Of a stretch of 64,000 bases of DNA, positions 19,331-28,078 are shown in pieces; the stretch's first letter is position 1, and each line of letters starts with the position of its first letter. The stretch covers positions 1-64,000 of the forward strand of contig JAQMWT010000067.1 in NCBI GenBank assembly GCA_029834535.1, read 5' to 3'. A program made the position numbers and the translations under genes. The notes beneath the pieces were generated by a model, which worked only from the letters and a program-made list of their open reading frames with translations, had not been told where the DNA came from and ran no database searches. Source of the stretch: Chrysophaeum taylorii (taxonomy: Eukaryota; Sar; Pelagophyceae; Pelagomonadales; Pelagomonadaceae).

Positions 19331-21934
19331 AGGCGGAGTTGCACGCTTGCCAGCGCGCGTTGCGAGCCCACGGTCATGCGGTTAAGTTGTATGGCGCGAA
19401 ACAAGGAGATCTCCTGAAGGTATTCATGAAGAGGCTCAAGTCTGAGCACAAGTCGGAACAAGAGTTCAGGCATGGCTCCGACAGGAGCCGGTACAAGAGC
19501 TTAGACCTCAACGACTACAAGATCCCTGAAACGCTGCAGTCACCTGCCTTGGCTGATAGGAAGTTCTTCTTAGGTTATGTCGTCGTGTCGAAACCCGCCA
19601 TACGCATGATGAATGCGGGCCTCCTGCGCCGGCAGGCGTTTATTGACGGCGTTCACTGCCTCGACAACCAGGTGATGATTTCTGTGACCGGCCGTGATGC
19701 CAACAACCACCTCGTGATGATATCCACTTCGTGGTGGAACATGACCGAGTCTGCGGAATCGATCGGCAAGGTCATTAAACTGACCGTCGAGAACATCCCG
19801 CACAGAAACTGTCAGGGATTCGTCATAGTACAGGACTTCCAAAAGGGAAGCCTCATAGCGCACGTCACCGTGAGTGACCTCGCTAGCACCATTTGATTCC
19901 TCGTCTAATTCCGATTCCTGCGCAGCATACGCCCGAGGCCGACGCCTTCTCGTGCAGTAAGTCTTTGATGAACTGTTTACTCTTCGTGAATACGTCCTAT
20001 TCACAGTGAACCACGGCAGCGAGAACATCGCAAAGATCGCGGAATCCGGGGATGCCGCTATCTTTCGTCGCTTTGTTGAGGCGCCTACGAAGGCGGCCAG
20101 CGACGCTTTTCATGCCGAACTTTCTCCCAAGGCCCAGCGTTGGGTGAGTCATAATCTCCTCGTGGCATTGAGTTTTCTGGCACTACAGGTTGCCAGTCGG
20201 CGCGAATATGCGCGAAAGCATCTGAACGATCAGGAAGCAGACACCGTCACAGTGTTAGACGGGCCCAGGGCACTCTTTGGCACGAGTACGAACAACCCGG
20301 CGGAGGCTTTCAACAAGAAGCACATCAACGCGAGGTTATGCAACGGACCCAAGTCCCTCCAGACCTTGTTCGCTGAGCAGGCAACGACCTACGCGGATAC
20401 GAGCGCAGCGGCCATCCGGTGCGCAAAAACCGGCGAGAGGCTCACGTGAGTCTTCCTCGTGTTCGGATGCAAATTGTTGCGTCATTAGTTTCGTCTTGTC
20501 TTCGATCAAAATAGCGTGTTTTCGGCCAATAATCTCAAGGGTCTCAACCATCTCAAATACGTACGGGCCTACGGGCCTTTGTCTTTTCAGATCAAACTCC
20601 CGTTGTTATGTTCACACTTGTCGGGTTGTTCTATGTGATATCTAAGCGTGAACCGTAGGCCCAACTACAATAATGATGCCCAAGTCAAGGTTGCAAAAAG
20701 CAAGACCCGGATAACAAGAGTTCAGCCTTACGGCGGCGGCGCTGGGGCCAATAAGGGGACGTTCTTGGTGTATGTCAAAGGTGACAACAATCAGCAACTT
20801 ACGTCCGTCGTTGTTATCGGGCAGAAGGGATACGTGAATTTTGAAGATTCGGAGCAACTCGACGTACTTTCCTGTAGCTGTGGCAACTACGCGTTCTCTC
20901 GCTTGCCGTGCGTTTGCATGATTGGAGCTCAGATAGCTCGCGGTGAGCATGCTGAGGATCTCTATCCACTTTGGACCACGACGCAGCGTTGGGAAAATCA
21001 ATATCGGGTCGGGGGGGTGTTCCCGATTCTCAACGCAACGGAAATTGAGTCGGCGCAAGGAGAAATTGAAGCCGAATGCAAAGAAGCTGGTGAGGAGTTT
21101 GAGCCTTGGCTGCCATCCGCGATCGGGCCCCGACGGACAGGCAGGCCAAAGACCGACCAACGCCAAGAATCCTCGCTGCGGAAGAATACGGGGTCGGGGT
21201 CAAAGAAGGACCGGAAGCGAGCACGAAAAGAAATGGCCAAGACGTTCGCCGGGTTGGACCCAGAAGGAACTGCAGCCCGGGTCGCCAGTAAAAAGCGGAG
21301 GAAAGGAGGCCGCAAAGCTACCGAGCCTCCCGAGCCTACCGAGCCTCCCGCGTCTACCGAGCCTCCCGCGTCTACCGAGCCTCCCGCGTCTACCGAGCCT
21401 CCCGCGTCTACCAAGCCTACCGAGCCTCCCGCGTCTCCCGCGTATACCGAGCCTCCCGCGTCGACCGAGCCTCCCGCGTATACCGAGCCTCCCGCGTCGA
21501 CCGAGCCCCCAAACAAGCAGCAGAAAGAGTCGTCTACAAGCTCGTTTCCTCCCTGGTGGCCAACAGACAAAGAAGCGTGGGACCGTGCGCGCGCCGAGCT
21601 CACCACCACCCTCAATATGCTTACGGCGCGCGGAAGGAGTTTCAAATCAGTCCGGGTGATGGCTTCGGATGTGCCATATCCCGCTGCGCAGCCTAAACAC
21701 TACGTTCCTGGAACAGTCACCTACGCCAGAAACAAGTTCGCCGTCACGTACGACAACGGGGACGATACGGAGCGATATGATGCGAACGACGAAGACAAGG
21801 GAATCCTTGCCGAGCTGAGTATGGGGTACTTCTTACCTTTCGAGAACGATTCGGTGCGATATTTGAAGCCGAGTTCAATGATGTGTGTTTTTATGGGAGT
21901 GTCCAAGAATGTTTGTAGCAGCGAGCTCGTGTGA
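19331..21934 (+). CDS. MULE 1 transposase core, SWIM finger and C-terminal Tudor-like region (spliced)
   Basis: Exons about 19331-19869, 19926-19956, 20007-20445 and 20647-21934 join in frame across GT-AG introns of 56, 50 and 201 bp. Splicing builds HTPEADAFSC + MNHGSEN, the C-x2-H motif of MULE transposases. Upstream is FIDGVHCLDNQ (first Asp region) and FVIVQDFQKG (second Asp); downstream is TNNPAEAFNKKH (Glu). The last exon has a SWIM-type finger, CSCGN..LPCVC with Cys in place of the final His, then GRPKTDQR, a Glu-Pro-Pro-Ala-Ser-Thr repeat and VPGTVTYARNKFAVTYDNGD, like a Tudor/chromo strand pattern. It would cut and rejoin element ends in the nucleus. This core has no stop. Confidence 0.8.
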
Positions 21935-22587
21935 CCCCACGGTCCTATCGGGCATGTACACCCAACGCACTCGACACGGAAACAACAGGCTTCGTGCAGG
22001 AATCCAATCAATCAGGACGGCCTACGCGTGCTCCACCGGCCGGAAAGCCTCGCTCCAAGAAAAGGACCCAGTGCGCCATGTTCTCCGCTCGTTCAACAAG
22101 GCTCACAGGTGACTTGTTTATTTCCAAGCTCCCGCGTCGACTTCAAATCCATGGTTCATTAACGCCCGGGGGGCACTTCGACATAGCCGTGTGGTTGCCT
22201 CGACAAGACCGCCGACGACAACCTCCACAACACTATCAAGAGGCACCCTCCTTAGAACCTCTGATGCGCGCTCTCGACCCCGAATCGATTCGCAAAGACG
22301 CTCTCCCTCTCGGATTTTGGGATCCAGAATGGGGTGATCCGTGTCACGCTGACCATTTACCTTTGTCTTTTGGCGTCTGCCTCTTGCCGAAGAATGGCGG
22401 ACGACCACGGCAACAGCACCATGGTGAGTCGCGGTATGGGATGCTCCTACGATGGAAGGTGCGAGAATGGGCCCAGCTTAACCGCGTCAAGCCGTGGGAA
22501 ACTGCTGGCGAGGCCGCGCGTCGCAGCCCTCAATATGCGAAGCTCCTAGCGTATCGCCGCGCTGCCTTAGGACGGACCTCCTTCTAA
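21931..22587 (+). CDS. second MULE 1 ORF, unknown product
   Basis: A 218-codon frame overlaps the end of the transposase frame. It begins basic and Ser/Thr rich and ends KVREWAQLNRVKPWETAGEAA. Copy 2 preserves parts on the minus strand between 55640 and 55130 (DPESIIKDALPLG, HADHV, KVREWAQL..KPWES), though in different frames. Conservation of KPWE[TS]A at protein level supports coding. It may be a C-terminal extension after another intron or an accessory protein. Not recognised. Confidence 0.45.
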   Translation: MTPRSYRACTPNALDTETTGFVQESNQSGRPTRAPPAGKPRSKKRTQCAMFSARSTRLTGDLFISKLPRRLQIHGSLTPGGHFDIAVWLPRQDRRRQPPQHYQEAPSLEPLMRALDPESIRKDALPLGFWDPEWGDPCHADHLPLSFGVCLLPKNGGRPRQQHHGESRYGMLLRWKVREWAQLNRVKPWETAGEAARRSPQYAKLLAYRRAALGRTSF

Positions 22588-22739
22588 GGCGGTCATGGGG
22601 GGGTGTCCATGCCGCGCGTGTAACGCCACGGTAGATTCTGCGTAGCTGCAGCACCTAGCTCTCGTTTTTAAAGCATTATTTTCGCAAAACCAAAAGCGCC
22701 GCTCACGCGCCCCCTTAAAAAAAAAGCCTCCTCCTTAAG

Positions 22740-23017
22740 TTTGATTTAAAAGGCCGAAGTTTGGTCAATTATTACTGTGGAAGTTTGAGGACTAGTGATC
22801 AAACTCTTGTTGACCAAACTTCTTACAAGGAAATTAATCAAACTTAAGAAGGGTTGATTGATCAAACTTAATGCAACTTCGGAGGAGTGGCCAAACTTAA
22901 CTGACCTAACTACTATGGAAAGTGACCACACATGTGAGTTTTTCCTTAATCATACATCAAAATCGAGCAAACACGAGAGAAATTCACCAAACTTTTTGAC
23001 CAAACTTGACGGATCCC
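22740..23017. repeat. 3' subterminal repeats of MULE 1
   Basis: About a dozen AAACTT / AAGTTT octamer-like copies in both orientations within 280 bp (GACCAAACTT, GATCAAACTT, AGTTTGGTCA). They match the inverse region of copy 2 at 54717-54995. They are likely transposase binding sites, by analogy with other MULEs. Confidence 0.75.
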
Positions 23018-23026
23018 TTATTATAA
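23018..23026. repeat. right target site duplication of MULE 1
   Basis: TTATTATAA directly after the GACGGATCCC end. It is identical to 18075-18083. Confidence 0.9.
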
Positions 23027-23279
23027 CGTATAGGGCCGGCGCGGTAGGGCTTTGGTTAAAAAAAAAAAAGTTAGAATGGGGGGGAGCGCTGCTGGTGACT
23101 ACGACGAGCTCGTTTAACTTCCCTGCGACTCTCGCGGCGCATACGGCGTGGCGCAGACGATCACTTTCGCGTTCGTCCTCGAGCGCGCGCGCATCGCGTC
23201 CTCGTCGCCGGCGTGCGCTTCTTGTAGAGGATCATCACGCCGCTCTGCAATTGCAATACGCTTGGCCTCGCGTTGACGC

Positions 23280-23513
23280 TCAAGCAGCATCGCCGCGCAT
23301 CCTCGTCGCCGGCCGGCCAAGAGCTTCGCGACGAGCGGCCCGCAATCGCCCCATCTTGTCGCGACGGTTCGCACGTTCTTCGCGCTCGAGAAAGCGATCG
23401 TCTCGAGCACGCCACGCGCGCTTCCACGCATCAACAGCGCGCTCGTACACTTTTCTCTTCGCCATTCCACTCCTGGGCTGAGGACGGACGCTCGAGTAGC
23501 AGTTCCTTTTCAA
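23280..23513 (-). CDS. small basic helical ORF, hypothetical
   Basis: A frame of 77 codons with an internal Met at AKRKVYERAVDAWKRAW. The composition is Arg/Ala/Glu-rich and helical (RFLEREERANRRDKMGRLRAARREALG). Overlapping frames on the same strand (23470-23114) carry similar low-complexity helical sequence. It may be the end of a longer broken gene. Between the MULE (23017) and the calpain (24914) nothing else is convincing: 23977-24619 minus and 23645-24187 plus are open but low complexity. Confidence 0.25.
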   Translation of the reverse strand: MKRNCYSSVRPQPRSGMAKRKVYERAVDAWKRAWRARDDRFLEREERANRRDKMGRLRAARREALGRPATRMRGDAA

Positions 23514-23976
23514 AGGAATTTACTTGCGCCTCTTTCGTCGTTTTCCCGCACGATCTCGGAGCTCTCGCGATCGTGATTTTATGCTGCTTTATTTCGTAGA
23601 GCCCCGCTGACGAGCGCGAGCAGGAACCGGCTGCTCGAGTTTACGTGGAAATAAAAACGCACCAAACCTCTAGAAAAAAGTGGTTCCCGCCGAAGAAAAA
23701 ACTCCTGACCAGCACGCGGTGCGAAATCGACCCGTCAATCGGCCCGTCAATCGGCCCGTCAATCGGCGAGGTCGTCCGCGAAAGAAAACGTCCTCTTAAA
23801 AGAAGGTGCCTCCGCGCGCCGTTTCATCGACATCCTCGCCGTGCCGAGAGCTCGAAGCGCCAGGTTTGGTGCCTTGAAAGAAAAAAAAATCGGGTGATTT
23901 GGATCGAGCCGAAACCACCGAAAAATATCCATCCAGTCCCCCAAGATTTTTTTTTTCTGCGGCATCCGAGAAAGCC

Positions 23977-24619
23977 TCAATCATCATCCAATGCGCCCTT
24001 CGGACCGAGAGCGGGACGCAGTGGCACTAGCTCGAGGAAGCGGAGCACCAGCAGCAGCGAAGAAGAACTTGTCTCGATTGTGTCCTCGTCGACTGACAGA
24101 CAGACGGTGACGCTGCCTACGACCACTTTTAGCGAGCACTGGCGTCGTCGAGGTGCTGTTGCATCAAGCCGGCGTTGCGCAGTTTGAAGGAGCGCGAGCT
24201 GCGGAAAGACGGAGGTGCCTACTAATTTGGTGGCCGGGCTCGAGGAGTCGCAACTCGCCGCGCCTTGGACTGACCTGACCCTCGATGGCAATTTCGAACG
24301 CACCTTGGGTGTCGGCCAAAATTTCATCGCCCGCGAGCTCGCCGCTCCTCCAGAAGAAGATGTAAGAGGTCTCCGGCGAGCAGAAGGAAACACTTCCGAC
24401 CAGACGCTCAAGCAGTACGTGTCGTCGAAATGCGGGCGGCCGGTCTGACGAGGGCTCGTCGGTCGTCAGCCCTCCAACCGTCCCGGCTGGATTTCGGCCT
24501 CTTCGGCGCATCTTCTTTTCGAGGAGAAGACGACTGGCCTTAGAATGGACGACGACACACGGTTGGCGCTCGAACGGCAAGATGATGAACTCGGTCGAGC
24601 AGCCAGCAGCACAACGCAA
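23977..24619 (-). CDS. possible gene fragment downstream of calpain, two frames
   Basis: Two overlapping minus-strand frames, 24619-24164 (151 codons) and 24411-23977 (144 codons). The parts that look protein-like are SYIFFWRSGELAGDEILAD and SVTVCLSVDEDTIETSSSS. No family is recognised. It lies downstream of the calpain stop in the same orientation. It could be a small broken gene or chance openness in GC-rich DNA. Confidence 0.2.
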
Positions 24620-24690
24620 GCGCTAGAGTGGCATGGAGGACGACGTGGCCACCGACCAGCGCCAAGCTCTTATCAGATCGGCGAGACCCG

Positions 24691-24724
24691 CAAGGCAAGG
24701 CAAGGCAAGGCAAGGCAAGGCCAG
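24691..24724. repeat. (GGCAA)n microsatellite
   Basis: Five to six tandem GGCAA units between the calpain 3' end and the frames downstream of it. Confidence 0.85.
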
Positions 24725-24914
24725 GCCGACCTCGAGGATCAAGTCGATGCGCAGCAGCAGGCGCTATTTAAATGGAGAAAAAATGACTGCCAGCAGAAGA
24801 GAGGCCGGCCTCAATATGCCGTATTACCAAAAAGGTTTCACCCACCCAGCACTCCACCTCCTTCGACGGCTCGCCAGGCATCATCATCATGATCATCATA
24901 CAGAGGAGTAAAGC

Positions 24915-27351
24915 TCAGGCTCCCCCATATTTGTCGACGAGGGAGAGGATGGTTTTGTTGTTTGGGGGCGGCGAGGATGGAGCGCACTTGGTGGTGGTGG
25001 TGGTGGTGGTGGTGGTGTCCACCAAGAAGCGAGTGGAGACGTGGCGGGCTTCGAACTCGGCGAAAATCAGCTGGAGAAGCTTGTCCGGGCCGTAGGAGCG
25101 GTCGACGGTGAAGTAGTTGTCGTGGGATTTCACGAACAAAACCGCGGCGCGGTGCGTTGTGTTGGCCTTGTTGAGGAACCGGCGGAGCGTCGATTTCGCC
25201 CAGACCGAAATTTTGTGGTCCCACTTCTTCAGAGCTTCTTCTAAGGTGGCGTAATGAATCCATTCGAAGTTCGCGCCGTGGATCGAAAGGACGGTAGCGC
25301 GCTTGGGGATTTCTGGCAGAACTTCGTAGGTACAGGTGTACTCGAAGAAGGAGGGCTGGTTCGACGGTGTGAGAAACAACATCACCCGCGTCTGGGACGG
25401 GTGTACCAATTTTTTCACCACAAATTCTTCTTCGCGCGCTTCGAGATTTCTGGATTTCCGCGCGTCAACTTGAATATTTAAAGGCGTTTTTGGGGTGAGA
25501 TTTTTCGCCAGAACTGACACCCCGCAGCCCCCGGGGGATTGGGACACCAAAATCTCGAATTTCTTCTCCCACGTTTTTCTCGACACCAACAGCGAGTCTT
25601 CCGAGGCTAAGTCTGTTTGGGCTCGTTCGGCTAGGAGGTCCAAAGGATACGTCTTCAGCACGGGCTGAAGCTCGAGATCCGGAAATTCCGAATGGACGGA
25701 CAGTATCACGGGGAGCCGGTTGGTCAACACCGTACCTTCGTAGCCCAACTTGAAGAACAGTCGCCGCCATTTGTTCTCGTCGATCGAGAACAAATAATTT
25801 CTTAATTCCGATTCTGTTCTCGCGTCGGCGCCGGAGGCGCCGGCGGCGCCCAAATCTCGTTTTAATCTCAAAAATTCCGACTCGGACGAGATACGTCCGG
25901 ATAACTGGGTATCGTATCTGTCGAAGATCTCGGAAACGATCCCCCGCATCACCCACGGATCTTCTTTTTTTGGATCCGTCCAAACCGGGTCGCGAAGCTT
26001 CGCGTGGGCGTAGACGACGATCGCGTACTCGCCAGTCTTCCAGCGATACGCCAATTCGTCCCGTTTCGGCTCGATGCGCGGACACGTGACTTGGCGAGAT
26101 GCTGACGGCGACACGGAATCGAAATAGTGGAAGAGGGTTCCTACTTTGCGAAAAATCGTGATCGCGAGATCAGCCGCCGTTCGTATTCGCGACAACTGGT
26201 GAGCCATCAAGTAGACCATCGAATCCGTCCGAATCCGAAGCTTGAAGATCTGCACCAGCATCTTCTCCTTCTGAACGAACTGGCATCGTCGCCGCACCTC
26301 AAACCAGGGATGTTTGGTTCGCGGAACGTGCGGCAAACACAACGAAATAGTCTTAAAATGCCGAACGAACGCCTCGAACGGCATCCAGAAAGATCCGTCG
26401 TTCTCGCACCACCGCAGATCTTCGGGGTTTTTGCGCAGAGATTCGGCCAGTCGCTTCACGGCTGCCGGTTTCCACCTCGAATCTCGGTCGGAGCAGTCTC
26501 CGGCCCACTCCAACGTCGACCACGGATTTCGAAGCTGCACGATACCCAAAAATTCGTCGAACGGACAGCGAGCCACAGAGATAAGAGAATACGCGTGGTT
26601 CTGAACCAGGCCTTCGACCTCGTTTGTCGACGTCGACGCTGCCATTATCAAGTCTGATTTGTCCGCGTCGCGCAGAAAGTTAAAAAATTCGTTCGGACTT
26701 TGCGTCGAGAGCTCCGACATCTGATATCGTATGGCCGGCGACCCGGTGAGCTCGACCAACGCGTCGTGCGCAAACCCCCGGGAGAGCCGGTCGTACCCAC
26801 CGCACAACTTTGCCATCGCTTTCTCCAAAAGCAAAGGCCACAGCTCCTTTTCCTTGGACATCGCGTAGCAAAACGCGTCGTTTTCGTACGGGAAAAAATC
26901 GTCCAATGTCACCGTCTGCCACCTTCCGCCGTGGCAGAGTCGAACGCGGTACAACCCGCAGCGTTTTTTGTGGTACGAATCTAGCACGAAGCACCGCTCT
27001 ATCAATTCCGGAAACTCCGCCACGGCCCCGAGCGCAGACATCAGCCAGCAATCCTCCAGAGTGCCTTGCACGACGTCGTCCGGATCGATGCCGTTTCGAA
27101 ACAAAACGCAGCTTCCCCAAACCGACGCCGGCCGCCGCCACTCTCTCCGGATAGGCGGGAAATCGATATCCACAAAAAGCGAATCCCCCAGCACCTCGTA
27201 CACCTTGTCGAGGGGGTCTTCGTCGTAATTCAACAGTCCGTTCCTCACGATTTCGAGGGTCTGGATCGCTCCCCTCGAGACCTCGTCGCTCCCCTCCAGT
27301 TTCGCCGCGTCGGCGCGGTTCTCCGAAGAAGGTCGTCTGCTCCTCCGCGCC

Positions 27352-27382
<31 letters not shown>

Positions 27383-27509
27383 CCGAATCAGACAAATCTT
27401 CTTCTTTTTTCTTCGGAGAAGAAAATTCGCAGACAACCTCCACCGACCCCGTCACCTGCGTTGCTTCTGTCTGGCTTCTTGTCTTGTCACACGGCTGGCT
27501 TCTTGTCAC
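24915..27509 (-). CDS. calpain-type cysteine protease with EF-hand-like segment
   Basis: An intact 864-residue frame without introns. The CysPc domain spans about 105-390 with the full catalytic triad: Cys154 in QGTLEDCWLMSAL, His305 in QNHAYSLISV and Asn328 in LRNPWSTLEW. A C2-like domain III probably follows (about 400-505), then VSEIFDRYDTQLSGR (526-540) with Asp/Ser ligands in an EF-hand-like loop. A second C2-like part may lie near 600-740. The N-terminus (to about 60) is acidic with a run of about 11 Glu; the C-terminus has about 11 Thr encoded by a GGT microsatellite. The start at 27509 is the first Met. It would be a Ca-regulated cytosolic protease. It is the clearest host gene in the window. 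Confidence 0.92.
24988..25018 (-). repeat. (GGT)n coding microsatellite, poly-Thr of the calpain
   Basis: About nine to ten GGT/GGTGGT units on the plus strand encode the C-terminal Thr run of the calpain. Confidence 0.85.
27354..27383 (-). repeat. (TTC)n coding microsatellite, poly-Glu of the calpain
   Basis: TTC repeats on the plus strand encode the Glu run in the calpain N-terminus. Length changes would keep the frame. Confidence 0.85.
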
Positions 27510-27539
27510 AGACAGACAGACACACGCGACTTAAATGCC

Positions 27540-27716
27540 TCGGCCACCTTCAACCAGCTTCTTCGCGACGCACACACACAAACGCGCGCACGCGAGTGTG
27601 ATGCCTCAGCCAGCTTCTTCGTGACGTACACACACACACACAAGTGTGACGGCTCAGCCAGCTTCTTCGTGACGTACACACACACACACAAGTGTGGCGG
27701 CTCAGCCAGCTCCACG
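27540..27716. repeat. ~48-bp minisatellite directly upstream of the calpain
   Basis: Three full units of the form GGCTCAGCCAGCTTCTTC + GTGACGTACACACACA + CAAGTGTG, with a divergent first unit and a partial last one. Each unit carries a (CA)n core and TGACGTA, a CRE-like hexamer. It starts only about 30 bp from the calpain start codon, so it lies where the promoter and 5' UTR should be. Confidence 0.8.
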
Positions 27717-27769
27717 ACACGCGGGGACCACGCGACGCGGAAAAAACATGTACTACTAGACAAATAAAT

Positions 27770-28078
27770 TTAAAAACTCGCCTCTCGGCCGTCGACGCTC
27801 TCGACCTCGAGGAGACCCCCCGGTCCCCGCCACGTCACCGCACCGAGACAGACGCACCCCAGGCTGTTCCGGCGACCCCGCTGATTCTTGTAGGCATCGA
27901 GCTTCTCCAAACGGATCTGCAGCGTACTCCTCCGCGACGCCCGCACCCTCACCGGTTCCCAGTGCGCGGGGTTCCGCACGCCTTGCTTCTTTCCGTCGAC
28001 CAATACGACGGCCATCGGACCCTCCTGAACGAGCGGCTCGACTATTCTCAAAGATTTGATCGTCGCCTCCACCGCCAT
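27770..28078 (-). CDS. small conserved-looking ORF upstream of calpain, hypothetical
   Basis: A 102-codon frame starting MAVEATIKSLRIVEPLVQEG. It reads like the beta-rich start of a folded domain (PMAVVLVDGKKQGVRNPAHWEPVRVRA). It lies upstream of the calpain in the same orientation, separated by the minisatellite, and its 5' end overlaps the start of the plus-strand frame at 28056. Not recognised. Length and composition make it a moderate candidate. Confidence 0.35.
   Translation of the reverse strand: MAVEATIKSLRIVEPLVQEGPMAVVLVDGKKQGVRNPAHWEPVRVRASRRSTLQIRLEKLDAYKNQRGRRNSLGCVCLGAVTWRGPGGLLEVESVDGREASF

Larger units (their letters stand above)
18084..23017 (+). mobile_element. Mutator-like (MULE) transposon 1, complete with TSD
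   Basis: The element starts GGGAAAAGTCAAGTTT (18084) and ends so that its reverse complement reads GGGATCCGTCAAGTTT, giving imperfect ~16-bp inverted ends. It is flanked by the identical 9-mer TTATTATAA at 18075-18083 and 23018-23026, the duplication size expected of MULEs. Both subterminal regions are full of AGTTTGGTCA / TGACCAAACTT repeats in both directions. It encodes a spliced MULE transposase (18263-21934) and a second ORF (21931-22587). Copy 2 at 54717-57222 confirms both ends. Confidence 0.92.

Noticed and set aside
27066-27767. 233-codon plus-strand frame with a poly-Phe run
   Set aside because: Antisense to the calpain N-terminus and through the CA minisatellite; the Phe run is the complement of the Glu-coding TTC repeat.
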